Of a stretch of DNA of 64,000 nucleotides, positions 16,142 to 26,030 are shown piece by piece. The translations under genes were made by a program, and so were the position numbers. Source of the stretch: Jiangella anatolica. GTDB lineage: Bacteria > Actinomycetota > Actinomycetes > Jiangellales > Jiangellaceae. The stretch spans positions 1 through 64,000 of the forward strand of contig NZ_POTW01000019.1 in the NCBI RefSeq assembly GCF_003236295.1. Reading direction: 5' to 3'. The notes under the pieces are model-generated. The model did no database searches. It had not been told where the DNA came from and saw only the letters and a list, made by a program, of their open reading frames with translations. Every line of letters starts with the position of its first letter. Position 1 is the stretch's first letter.

Positions 16142-17545
16142 ATGAGAGCACGCACCCTCGGCCGCGGGGCGGCCACCGTCCTCGCCGGATCGGTCCTGCT
16201 CGCCGCGTGCGGCGGTGGCGACGACGACGGCGGCGACTCGGCCGGCGACGCCGACGCCATCACCGTGTGGGTGGTCGAGGACATCGCCGACCGGGTCACC
16301 GCGATCGAGGCGATCGCCGACGCGTTCAGCCAGTCCAGCGGCGTCGACATCGAGCTCGTGTCGGTGGCCGAGAGCGACTTCGACCAGCTCATCACGTCCT
16401 CCGCCGCGGCCGGCGACCTGCCCGACGTCATCGGCGCGGTGGGCCTGGCCGGCGTGCAGTCGATGGCCGTCAACGAACTGCTGGACACCGAGACCCCGGC
16501 GAGCATCGTCGACGAGCTCGGCGAGGACACCTTCGCCCAGGCCGCGCTGGAGCTGACCCGCGACGGCGACACGCAGCTGGCGGTTCCCAGCGACGGCTGG
16601 CCGCAGCTGATGGTCTATCGCAAGGACCTGTTCGAGGCGGCCGGCCTGGAGCCGCCGACGACGTTCGAGGCGATCACGGCCGCCGCCGAGGCGCTGGACA
16701 GCGACGCCGTCGCCGGCATCGCCGCGCCGACCATCCCCGGCGACGCGTTCACCCAGCAGAGCTTCGAGTACTTCGCGCTGGGCAACGGCTGCGAGCTGGT
16801 CGACGACGAGGGCACGGTCACGCTGGACTCGCCGGAGTGCGCCGAGACGTTCGACTTCTACGCCGACCTCGTGCGCAACTACTCCGTCGCCGGCAACCAG
16901 GACGTCGACACGACCCGGGCCACCTACTTCGCCGGCCAGGCCGCGATGCTCGTGTGGTCGTCGTTCATCCTCGACGAGCTGGCCGGGCTGCGCAACGACG
17001 CCCTGCCGACCTGCGAGGAGTGCCGCGCGGACCCGGCGTTCCTGGCCCAGAACAGCGGCGTCGTCACGGCGGTCCAGGGGCCCAGCGGCGACGAGCCGGC
17101 CTCGTACGGCGAGATCACCTCGTGGGCGATGACCGCCGATTCTGCCACCGAGCCGTCGTCGGAGTTCGTCCAGTACATGCTCTCCGACGGCTACATCGAC
17201 TGGCTCGCCGTCGCGCCGGAGGGGAAGATCCCGACCCGGCAGGGCAGCGCGGACGACGCCGAGGAGTACGTCACCGCGTGGGAGGGCCTCGACGCCGGCG
17301 TCGACACGCTGGCGCCGCTCTCGGACTTCTACGACGCGCAGACGCTGGAGACCGTGCGCACCAGCGCCGAGACGATCCAGCGCTGGGGCTTCGAGCAGGG
17401 CCAGGGCCAGCTGGTCGGCGCCACGCTCGGCGAGCTGCCGGTCGCGGCCGCGCTGAACGAGCTGGTCAGCGGCAGCGGCACCGGTGAGGAGGCAGCGCAG
17501 CAGGCCCAGGACGCCGTCACCGAGATCCAGCAGAGCCTGGAGTGA
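16142..17545 (+). CDS. extracellular sugar-binding lipoprotein
   Basis: A 467-residue lipoprotein with signal peptide and lipobox LLAAC near residue 20, then an acidic linker and a family 1 solute-binding domain (ITVWVVEDIADRVTAIEAIA). The ATG follows ATGAGAGGTTCGC. It starts a four-gene operon with two permeases and a ROK regulator; all junctions are four-base overlaps. A pair of cysteines around residues 298-301 (PTCEECRADP) is unusual for this family and could form a disulfide. No ATPase is encoded in the operon. Confidence 0.92.
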   Translation: MRARTLGRGAATVLAGSVLLAACGGGDDDGGDSAGDADAITVWVVEDIADRVTAIEAIADAFSQSSGVDIELVSVAESDFDQLITSSAAAGDLPDVIGAVGLAGVQSMAVNELLDTETPASIVDELGEDTFAQAALELTRDGDTQLAVPSDGWPQLMVYRKDLFEAAGLEPPTTFEAITAAAEALDSDAVAGIAAPTIPGDAFTQQSFEYFALGNGCELVDDEGTVTLDSPECAETFDFYADLVRNYSVAGNQDVDTTRATYFAGQAAMLVWSSFILDELAGLRNDALPTCEECRADPAFLAQNSGVVTAVQGPSGDEPASYGEITSWAMTADSATEPSSEFVQYMLSDGYIDWLAVAPEGKIPTRQGSADDAEEYVTAWEGLDAGVDTLAPLSDFYDAQTLETVRTSAETIQRWGFEQGQGQLVGATLGELPVAAALNELVSGSGTGEEAAQQAQDAVTEIQQSLE

Positions 17546-18492
17546 CGCGGATGCCGCGCACCGACACGCTGGCCCGCCAGGAGTCCCGGCTGGCGTACCG
17601 GCTGATCTCACCGACGCTGCTGATCGTGCTGGTCGTCGTGGTGCTGCCGGTGATCTGGACGATCTCGCTGGCTTTCCAGGACGTCCGGCTGATCAACCTG
17701 CGCGACGCCGGCTTCTTCGGCGAGTACAACCTGGACAACTTCTCGACGGTGTTCGGCTCGTCCGGGTTCTGGTCGTCGCTGTGGATCACCGTCGTGTACA
17801 CCGTCGGCGCGACGCTCGGCTCGATCGCCATCGGGCTGGTCGCCGCGCTGGCGCTGCGCCGGCCGTTCCGCGGCCGCGGTCTGCTGCGCGCGGCGATGCT
17901 GCTGCCCTATGTCGCGCCGGTCGTCGCGGCGACGTTCGTGTGGTCGGTCGCGCTGAACCCGCAGTTCGGCATCGTCAACGCCTGGGGCACCCGGTTCCTC
18001 GGCTGGGACGAGCCGGTGCCGTTCCTGTCCCAGCGAGACTACTCGGTCGGGCTGTTCGGCGTCGACGTGACGGTGCCGCTGGCACTGCTGACGGTGATCG
18101 CGTTCGAGGCGTGGCGGTACTTCCCGTTCGCGTTCCTGTTCCTCATCGCCCGGCTGCAGGCGCTGCCGGGCGAGCTGGACGAGGCCGCCGTCGTCGACGG
18201 GACGTCGATCTGGCAGCGGTTCCGCCACATCACGCTGCCGCAGCTGATGCCGGTGATCGCGCTGCTGACGATCCTGCGGTTCATCTTCACGTTCAACAAG
18301 TTCGACGACGTGTACCTGCTGACCGGCGGTGGCGCCGGCACCGAGGTGGTGTCGATCCGGGTGTACGAGTTCTTGACGGCGCGCACCGACATCGGCGCGG
18401 CGGCGGCTCAGTCGCTGGTGCTGGCCGCCGTGCTGACCGTCTTCATCGCCGTGTACCTGCGCACGGCAGGGGCCCGAGGGGAGACGTCGTGA
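17542..18492 (+). CDS. carbohydrate ABC permease, MalF type
   Basis: A 316-residue permease with six hydrophobic segments and the EAA loop (DEAAVVDGTSIWQRFRHITL). The GTG start at 17542 overlaps the binding-protein stop as GTGA; an ATG nine bases later (17551) is a possible alternative. It should form a heterodimer with the permease encoded next. The Val-Val in the EAA loop (EAAVVDG) is a mild variation on the usual EAAxIDG. Confidence 0.9.
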   Translation: MTRMPRTDTLARQESRLAYRLISPTLLIVLVVVVLPVIWTISLAFQDVRLINLRDAGFFGEYNLDNFSTVFGSSGFWSSLWITVVYTVGATLGSIAIGLVAALALRRPFRGRGLLRAAMLLPYVAPVVAATFVWSVALNPQFGIVNAWGTRFLGWDEPVPFLSQRDYSVGLFGVDVTVPLALLTVIAFEAWRYFPFAFLFLIARLQALPGELDEAAVVDGTSIWQRFRHITLPQLMPVIALLTILRFIFTFNKFDDVYLLTGGGAGTEVVSIRVYEFLTARTDIGAAAAQSLVLAAVLTVFIAVYLRTAGARGETS

Positions 18493-19418
18493 GCGTGGAC
18501 ACCGTCGCGACCGCACCGCCGCGCACACCGTCGCCGCCGCGGCGCCGCCGGTCGCGTGCGCGCAGCCGCGAGGAGCGGGTGTGGGGCACCCTGCGGGTCG
18601 TGACGATCGTCGTCCTGGCGCTGGTCACGATCGTGCCGTTCCTCTACATGCTGGTGCTCTCGGTGCGGCCGATCGCCGAGGTGCTGCTCGATCCCGGCCG
18701 GCTGTGGGTGTCGCCGTCGGAGTTCACCGCCGACACCTACCGCGAGGTGCTGACGTCAGTCGACGACGGCGGCCAAGGGTTCCTGCAGTACATGGGCAAC
18801 AGCGCGCTGGTCGCCACCGTCACCGTCATCGTGACGCTGGTGGCGTCGATCCTCGGCGCGTACGCCGTCAGCCGGCTGGCCTTCCGCGGCCGCGGCGCGT
18901 CCGGCGCCCTGTTCCTCGTCGTCTACCTGTTCCCGCCGATCCTGCTGGCGATCCCGCTGTTCGTGCTGTTCTCCCAGCTGAGCCTGCGCGGGAACCTGCT
19001 GGCGCTGGCGATCGTGTACGTGGCGCAGACTGTGCCGGTGGCGATCTACATGCTGCGCAACTACTTCGCGACCATCCCGGTGTCGCTGGAGGAGGCGGCG
19101 CTGATCGACGGGTGCACGCGGTTCGGCGTCATCCGGCGGATCAGCCTGCCGCTGTCGATGCCGTCGCTGATCGCCACCGGGCTCTACGTGTTCATGATCG
19201 CGTGGAACGAGTTCCTGTTCGCGCTGCTCTTCCTCGTCGAGCGGCGCGACAACTGGACCGTCAGCCTCGGCCTGTCCCGGCTGTCCGGGTCGATCGAGGT
19301 GCCGACGACGGTGCTGATGGCCGGCTCGGTGGTGCTGACGGTGCCGATCATCGCGCTGTTCTTCCTGGCCGAGCGGATGCTCGTCGAGGGACTCACCAGC
19401 GGCGCGGAGAAGGGATGA
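18489..19418 (+). CDS. carbohydrate ABC permease, MalG type
   Basis: A 309-residue permease with a long arginine-rich cytosolic N-terminus (about 35 residues), six hydrophobic segments and the EAA loop (LEEAALIDGCTRFGVIRRIS). The GTG at 18489 overlaps the preceding stop (GTGA). The same frame is open for 1 kb upstream, but that part is only a shadow of the other permease. It completes the channel of the second sugar importer. Confidence 0.9.
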   Translation: MSVDTVATAPPRTPSPPRRRRSRARSREERVWGTLRVVTIVVLALVTIVPFLYMLVLSVRPIAEVLLDPGRLWVSPSEFTADTYREVLTSVDDGGQGFLQYMGNSALVATVTVIVTLVASILGAYAVSRLAFRGRGASGALFLVVYLFPPILLAIPLFVLFSQLSLRGNLLALAIVYVAQTVPVAIYMLRNYFATIPVSLEEAALIDGCTRFGVIRRISLPLSMPSLIATGLYVFMIAWNEFLFALLFLVERRDNWTVSLGLSRLSGSIEVPTTVLMAGSVVLTVPIIALFFLAERMLVEGLTSGAEKG

Positions 19419-20593
19419 CGGGGACGACGGCGGGGCAGATCCTGCAGCTGGTCCGCTCCGGCGAGGTCACGACCCGGCGCGAGCTGCAGGAGCAGACCGG
19501 GCTGTCCCGCTCGACGCTGACCCAGCGGCTGGCGATGCTGACCGCGGGCGGGTACCTGAGCGAGGCGGGCGCGCAGCACTCCGGCGTGGCCGGGCGGCCG
19601 GCGAAGGGCCTGTCGTTCGTCGACACCGACAAGTACGTGCTGACCGCCGACCTCGGTGCGACGCACGCGCGGCTGGCGCTGCAGGACGCCGCCGGGGCGG
19701 TCATCGCCGAGAGCACCAGCCGGATCCGGATCCAGGACGGCCCGGACCCGGTCCTCGCGGCCGTGCTGGACGGATTCGAGGCGCTGCTCGCGTCGGCACC
19801 GGCGGGCTCCGCGGCGCGGGACGGGCTGTGCGGCATCGGCATCGGCGTGCCCGGCCCGGTGAACGTCGCGACGAAGCGGCTGCAGCAGCCGCCGATCATG
19901 CCCGGCTGGGACGACCACCCGGTGACGACCGTGTTCGAGGAGCGGTTCGGCGTGCCGGCGCTGATCGACAACGACGCCAACCTGATGGGGCTGGGCGAGG
20001 CGCGGCGGCACCACCCGGACGTGCCGAGCCTGCTCTACGTGAAGGTCGGCACCGGGATCGGCGCCGGGCTGATCCTCGGCGGCCGGCCGGAGCGCGGCAT
20101 CGCCGGCGGCGCCGGCGACATCGGGCACATCCGCATCGCGCACCCCGTCGCGGGGGCGGTGTGCGCGTGCGGCGCCAACGGCTGCCTGGCCGCGCACGCC
20201 AGCGGCGGCGCGCTGGTCCGGCAGCTGACCGAGCGCGGCATCGCGGCGGAGACCCCGACCGACGTCGCCCGGCTCGTGCAGGCCGGCAACGCCGACGCGA
20301 TCGCGCTCGTCCGCACCGCCGGCCAGCTGGTCGGCGAGGTGCTCGCGACGGCGGTGGCGCTGCTCAACCCGGGCGTGCTGGTGATCGGCGGCTCGATGGC
20401 GATGACGCACGAGCACTTCCTCATCGGCGTGCGCGAGTCGCTGTACGAGCGGACGGTCCCGCTGGCCACCCGCAACCTCACCATCACCGCGTCGGCCCTG
20501 CAGGACCGCGCCGCCATCGAGGGCGCCCGCATCATGGTCGTCGACCACGTCTTCTCAGCCGCCGCCGTCGACGCCCGCCTCGGCCTGGCCTAG
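19415..20593 (+). CDS. ROK-family transcriptional regulator
   Basis: A 392-residue protein that starts at the ATG 19415 overlapping the permease stop (ATGA). An N-terminal winged HTH (residues about 5-60; TTRRELQEQTGLSRSTLTQR) is followed by a ROK sugar-kinase-like domain: DLGATHARLAL for phosphate binding, GIGVPGPVN, LIDNDANLMGLGEA, and the zinc motif CACGANGCL. The Glu after the GC motif is replaced by Ala. It probably represses its own operon and the divergent dehydrogenase, perhaps through the AATTRTGTC sites. Whether it still phosphorylates sugar is unknown. Confidence 0.92.
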   Translation: MTGTTAGQILQLVRSGEVTTRRELQEQTGLSRSTLTQRLAMLTAGGYLSEAGAQHSGVAGRPAKGLSFVDTDKYVLTADLGATHARLALQDAAGAVIAESTSRIRIQDGPDPVLAAVLDGFEALLASAPAGSAARDGLCGIGIGVPGPVNVATKRLQQPPIMPGWDDHPVTTVFEERFGVPALIDNDANLMGLGEARRHHPDVPSLLYVKVGTGIGAGLILGGRPERGIAGGAGDIGHIRIAHPVAGAVCACGANGCLAAHASGGALVRQLTERGIAAETPTDVARLVQAGNADAIALVRTAGQLVGEVLATAVALLNPGVLVIGGSMAMTHEHFLIGVRESLYERTVPLATRNLTITASALQDRAAIEGARIMVVDHVFSAAAVDARLGLA

Positions 20594-20967
20594 CCGGTGA
20601 CCGCCGTCATCCGGATCGAGACGAGGATCCCAGGAATCTCGGCTCCGAGCTTCGCGGCGTAGCGCGCCGGGAGCGGGTCCGAGAACCAGTTGGCGTACTC
20701 CTCGTTCATGCCCGGGAAGTCCGCCGGATCGCTCAACAGGATCCCGACCTCGACAACGTCATCAAGGGTGGCGCCCGCTGCGCGAAGCACTGCCTCACAG
20801 TTGGCGATCGCCTGTCGCGTCTGCTCCTGAATCGTCGGGCCGGCGGGCTTGCCGGTCGCTACGTCGACGCCCACCAACCCCGACACGTAGATGTGCTGGC
20901 CCGCCTTGATCGCCTGACTGAACAGCGGCGAGGCCGGGGCCTGCGAGGTCGTGATCGCTTCGCGCAC
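20590..20967 (-). CDS. RidA/YjgF-family protein
   Basis: A 125-residue protein of the RidA fold (FSQAIKAGQHIYVSGLVGVD, then TRQAIANCEAVLRAAGATLDDVV). The conserved substrate-carboxylate Arg is present in LPARYAAK. The Glu that RidA deaminases carry in the last strand (I-E-I-E-A) is replaced: LVSIRMTAV. It therefore probably belongs to a subgroup without 2-aminoacrylate deaminase activity. The start is a GTG at 20967. It ends convergently with the ROK gene, sharing four bases. Confidence 0.85.
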   Translation of the reverse strand: MREAITTSQAPASPLFSQAIKAGQHIYVSGLVGVDVATGKPAGPTIQEQTRQAIANCEAVLRAAGATLDDVVEVGILLSDPADFPGMNEEYANWFSDPLPARYAAKLGAEIPGILVSIRMTAVTG

Positions 20968-21025
20968 CGACGCAAGCTACTGCGCACCCCCGGCGCTGTC
21001 CAGCCCCGGCGACGCCCGCGTTCGG

Positions 21026-22684
21026 TCAGGCCAGCGGTGGAAGCTCGGCGTGGACGGCGGCGCGGGCGGCCTTGGCGTCGGGGGCGGCCAGCGCCAGCTC
21101 GGCCAGCCGCTGGCACTCCGCCTTCGTGACCGAGAGCAGGGTCGCGGCGACCTCGGGGATGGCGCGCGCCGTCATCGAGAGGCTGGTGACGCCGAGCCCC
21201 GTCAGCACGACGGCGAGCGCGGGGTCGGCCGCGGCCTCGCCGCAGACACCCACCGGCCGGTTCGCCTGGAGCCCGGCCTCGGCGGTCAGGTGCACCAGCC
21301 GCAGCACGGCCGGCTGCCACCCGTCGCTGAGCTCGGCCAGGTCGCCGAGCAGCCGGTCGGCGGCCATCGCGTACTGGGTGAGGTCGTTGGTGCCGATGCT
21401 GGCGAACGCCACGTTCGCCATCAGCGCGTCGGCGGTCAGCGCGACCGCCGGCACCTCGACCATCACGCCGGCCGTCGCCAGCCCGTGGCCGTTGGCGAGC
21501 GCGACGAAGTCGGCGGCCTCGGCCGCGGTCGAGATCATCGGCGCCATCACCCACACCTCGGTGCCGGAGGTCGTGGCCGCCCGGGCGATGGCCTCGAGCT
21601 GGTGGTCGAGCACCTCGGGATGCCGGACGGCGGTGCGGTAGCCGCGGACGCCCAGCGCGGGATTGGCCTCGGTCGCGTCGGTGAGGAACGGCAGCGGCTT
21701 GTCGGCGCCGGCGTCGAGGGTGCGGACGACGACCTTCTTGCCGGCGAACGGCTCCAGCACCGCGCGGTACTGCTCGACCTGCTCCTGGACGGTGGGCTCC
21801 TCGGCACGGTCGAGGAAGCAGAACTCGGTGCGGAACAGCCCGACGCCCTCGGCGCCGGCCTCAGCGGCGGCGGCCGCGCCCTTCGCGTCGCCGACGTTGG
21901 CCAGCAGCTGGACGCGGTGCCCGTCGGCAGTGCGGCCCGTGCCGTCGAACATCAGCACGCGGGCGGCCGCGGCCCGGACCGCTTCGACGACGTCCGCCGC
22001 CGGGTCCGGCTCGACGGTGCCGACTCCGCCGTCGACCAGCACGACCGTGCCCTCGTCGACGGACAGGATGCCGGGCGCCGCGACGACCGCGGGCAGCCCG
22101 AGGGCCCGGGCCAGGATCGCGGTGTGCGACGTCGGCCCGCCGCCCTCGGTCACCAGCGCCAGGCAGGTCGCCGGATTCAGCGTCGCGGTGTCCGCCGGGG
22201 CGAGGTCGTGCGCCACCAGGACGAACGGCTCGTCGCGCTCCGGCACGCCGGGCGCCGGGCGGCCGTCGAGCACGGCCACGATCCGGTCGCGGACGTCGGC
22301 GACGTCGCGGGCCCGCTCGGCCATGTACCCGCCGAGCGACTCCAGCATCGCCTGGACCTCGGCCGCCGCCTCCCACACCGCGCGGGCCGGCGCCGTCCCG
22401 TCGTCCACCTTCTTCTGCGCGGCCGTGACCAGCGCCGGGTCGGCCGCCATCAGCGCCGTCGCCTCGAGCACGGCGGCGCCGTCGCCGTGCGCGGCCGCCG
22501 CCCGCCGCTCGAGGTCGGCGCGGACCTGCTCCGCCGCGGCGGCGATGCGGGCGCCCTCGGCCGCCACGTCGGCGCCGTCGGGCACCGTGGACCCCGCCGC
22601 CGGTTCGGCCACCGGGTCCGGCATCCGGACCACCGGTCCCACCGCCCGCCCGGAACTGACACCCACTCCGCTGATCACTGCCAC
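21026..22684 (-). CDS. ptsI: PTS enzyme I (phosphoenolpyruvate-protein phosphotransferase)
   Basis: A 552-residue enzyme I that takes phosphate from PEP to HPr. Present are the phospho-His motif GGPTSHTAILAR, the PEP-binding FRTEFCF region, FASIGTNDLTQY, and the C-terminal active-site Cys in VGVCGEAAADP. I place the start at GTG 22684, just after GAGGAG; the frame is open nine codons further. It follows the EIIC gene on the same strand, separated by a 16-bp hairpin 32 bases before the start. HPr is not in the window. Confidence 0.94.
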   Translation of the reverse strand: MAVISGVGVSSGRAVGPVVRMPDPVAEPAAGSTVPDGADVAAEGARIAAAAEQVRADLERRAAAAHGDGAAVLEATALMAADPALVTAAQKKVDDGTAPARAVWEAAAEVQAMLESLGGYMAERARDVADVRDRIVAVLDGRPAPGVPERDEPFVLVAHDLAPADTATLNPATCLALVTEGGGPTSHTAILARALGLPAVVAAPGILSVDEGTVVLVDGGVGTVEPDPAADVVEAVRAAAARVLMFDGTGRTADGHRVQLLANVGDAKGAAAAAEAGAEGVGLFRTEFCFLDRAEEPTVQEQVEQYRAVLEPFAGKKVVVRTLDAGADKPLPFLTDATEANPALGVRGYRTAVRHPEVLDHQLEAIARAATTSGTEVWVMAPMISTAAEAADFVALANGHGLATAGVMVEVPAVALTADALMANVAFASIGTNDLTQYAMAADRLLGDLAELSDGWQPAVLRLVHLTAEAGLQANRPVGVCGEAAADPALAVVLTGLGVTSLSMTARAIPEVAATLLSVTKAECQRLAELALAAPDAKAARAAVHAELPPLA

Positions 22685-22715
22685 CGTGCTCCTCCTCGAA
22701 CTCTCCCCCACACAC

Positions 22716-22763
22716 GATCATCGGCACTTCCCGCCCGTCGCGGGGCGGGAAGTGCCGACGATC
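22716..22763 (-). terminator. long hairpin between EIIC and enzyme I
   Basis: Arms 22721-22736 (TCGGCACTTCCCGCCC) and 22743-22758 pair perfectly around a 6-base loop; outer GATC bases extend the stem with one mismatch. It lies 17 bases after the EIIC stop and just before the enzyme I ribosome site, so it may terminate or attenuate read-through into ptsI. Confidence 0.75.
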
Positions 22764-22775
22764 ACAGCGAACCGG

Positions 22776-24251
<1,476 letters not shown>

Positions 24252-24303
24252 CCCGTCGCCCCTCTCGTCGTCGTGAGGATGTGAGGGTTCACGTGCTTCT
24301 CCT

Positions 24304-25062
24304 CTACAGGTGATGTCCGGGTCCGGCGCCCGCCGAGCCCGTGTGGGGGGTGCGTTCCAGCGTCATGTGCACCTGGTACCGGTCGGCGCGGTACCACGAG
24401 GTGACGTGCTCCATCGGCCGCCCGGCGGCGTAGGAGGTCTTGCGGAAGACCAGCAGCGGCGCGGCCGGCGGGACGCGAAGCAGCCGTGCGCGCAGCGGGT
24501 CGGCGCCCTCGGCCCACACCGTCTGGGCGGCGGAGTCGAGGACGCGGCCGTAGTCGTGGGCCAGGATCGAGTAGACGGAACTGGTGAGGTCGCGCTCGAG
24601 CAGCCCGGGCAGCGGCGCCGCCGGCAGCCAGGACACCTCGTGCGCCATCGGCGCTCCGTCGGCCGAGCGCAGCCGCTCGATCCGGTAGGCGCGGTCGATG
24701 ACGTCCAGGCCGAGCGCCGCGCGGGCCGGCGGCGGCGCCGCGGTCTCGTCGGCGCCCAGCACGACGGTCGACGGTTTGTGCCCGCGGCGGCGCATGTCCT
24801 CGGTGAACGAGGACAGGTGCATCTGCGACTCGATGCTGGCCGCGGCGACGAAGGTGCCCTTGCCGCGCACGCGGTAGAGCCGGCCCTCGGCGACCAGCCG
24901 GCCGACGGCCTCGCGCACCGTCGCCCGGCTGACCTTGAAGCGCGCCACCAGCTCGCGCTCCGAGGGCACCGGCGCGTCCGGCACCAGCTCGCCCTCGATC
25001 ATCGCGAGCAGGATCTCTCTGAGCTGCCGGTGTTTGGGCACCGGTCCGTCGACCACGTTCAC
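24304..25062 (-). CDS. GntR/HutC-family regulator (DasR-like paralogue 1)
   Basis: A 252-residue GntR protein. The winged HTH is at about residues 8-75 (VPSERELVARFKVSRATVRE), followed by a UbiC-type effector domain that in DasR/NagR binds amino-sugar phosphates. I start it at GTG 25062, five bases after GAGAGGG; the frame is open to 25155 but then runs into the operator. It heads the minus-strand PTS operon and is divergent from a second GntR gene, so the two may bind the same dre-like site. Confidence 0.9.
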   Translation of the reverse strand: MNVVDGPVPKHRQLREILLAMIEGELVPDAPVPSERELVARFKVSRATVREAVGRLVAEGRLYRVRGKGTFVAAASIESQMHLSSFTEDMRRRGHKPSTVVLGADETAAPPPARAALGLDVIDRAYRIERLRSADGAPMAHEVSWLPAAPLPGLLERDLTSSVYSILAHDYGRVLDSAAQTVWAEGADPLRARLLRVPPAAPLLVFRKTSYAAGRPMEHVTSWYRADRYQVHMTLERTPHTGSAGAGPGHHL

Positions 25063-25102
25063 GGAGACCCTCTCATTTCCGACATCACGGACAGTGGTAG
25101 GA

Positions 25103-25138
25103 ACTGGTCTAGATGACTTGACCAGTGGCCCATACAAT
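25103..25138. promoter_or_regulatory. dre-like operator and plus-strand -10
   Basis: ACTGGTC (25103-25109) and GACCAGT (25120-25126) form an inverted repeat with a 10-base spacer. The left half continues as ACTGGTCTAGA, matching the first 11 bases of the known DasR site ACTGGTCTAGACCACT. A near-perfect -10, TACAAT (25133-25138), follows on the plus strand, so binding would block the promoter of the plus-strand gntR-nag-pts operon and probably the divergent one. Confidence 0.75.
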
Positions 25139-25227
25139 GTGGCTGCGCCCCACACTTGTCAAGGGGTGTGTGCCCTCGATCAGCCGGTCGACCGGATTTC
25201 CGGTGGCCCCGACCCGATGCGAGTCCC

Positions 25228-25992
25228 GTGCTGTCCTTGCGCCGATCGACGCTGAAGTACCTACAAGTGCGCGACTACCTGCGCACTCTCGTCCTCAGTG
25301 AGCTGCGCACCGGCGACCCCGTGCCGTCGGAGCGGATGCTGTGCGAGCGGTTCGGCGTCTCCCGGATGACGGTGCGCCAGGCGGTCGACGCGCTGGTCGT
25401 AGAGGGCGTGCTCGAACGGGTGCAGGGTCGCGGGACGTTCGTCGCGCCACCCAAGGTGGACCTGCAGGTCCGGCTGGCGTCGTTCACCGAGGAGATGACC
25501 CGGCGTGGCATGACCGCCGGCGTCAAGGTGCTCTCGGCGGGCTTCGCGCCGGCCGAGCACGACATCGCGGAGGCGCTCAAGGTCGCGCCCGGCGAGAACC
25601 TCATCCACCTGCACCGGCTGCGCCTGGCCGACGACGAGCCGATGGCCGTCGAGCACACCTGGCTGCCGGCCGGCCGGCTGCCCGGGTTCCTCGACGGCGC
25701 CGTCCCGGCCAGCGTGTACGTCGAGCTCGACGCCCGCGGGCTGATCCCCGACTGGGGCGAGGACACGATCGACGCCGGTGAGGCCGACCACGAGGAGGCC
25801 AAGCTGCTGCACATCAAGCCGGGCAAGCCGGTGCTGCGGATCTCCCGGCGCGCGTTCACCGGCGACTCCGCGATCGAGTACAGCCGCTCGGCGTTCCGCT
25901 CGGACCGGTACACACTGTGGGTACCGGTGGCCCGCCCGAACCCATCGGTCGTCCCTCGTCGGCGCAGCGTGGCGCCCGACGCCACCACCTGA
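25228..25992 (+). CDS. GntR/HutC-family regulator (DasR-like paralogue 2)
   Basis: A GntR regulator of 254 residues from GTG 25228. Winged HTH residues about 10-75 (VPSERMLCERFGVSRMTVRQ; VQGRGTFVAPPKV), then a UbiC effector domain (HLHRLRLADDEPMAVEHTWL). The RMTVRQAVD recognition region and FVAPPKV linker are closest to DasR/NagR. The start is uncertain: no good ribosome site precedes 25228, and the frame is open to 25156 with a GTG at 25168. It heads the operon with the SIS deaminase and EIIB/EIIA and probably acts at the dre-like site. Confidence 0.88.
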   Translation: MLSLRRSTLKYLQVRDYLRTLVLSELRTGDPVPSERMLCERFGVSRMTVRQAVDALVVEGVLERVQGRGTFVAPPKVDLQVRLASFTEEMTRRGMTAGVKVLSAGFAPAEHDIAEALKVAPGENLIHLHRLRLADDEPMAVEHTWLPAGRLPGFLDGAVPASVYVELDARGLIPDWGEDTIDAGEADHEEAKLLHIKPGKPVLRISRRAFTGDSAIEYSRSAFRSDRYTLWVPVARPNPSVVPRRRSVAPDATT

Positions 25993-26030
25993 CCCCGTCA
26001 GCCGATCGACCCGACAGGAGAGACCGCCCC

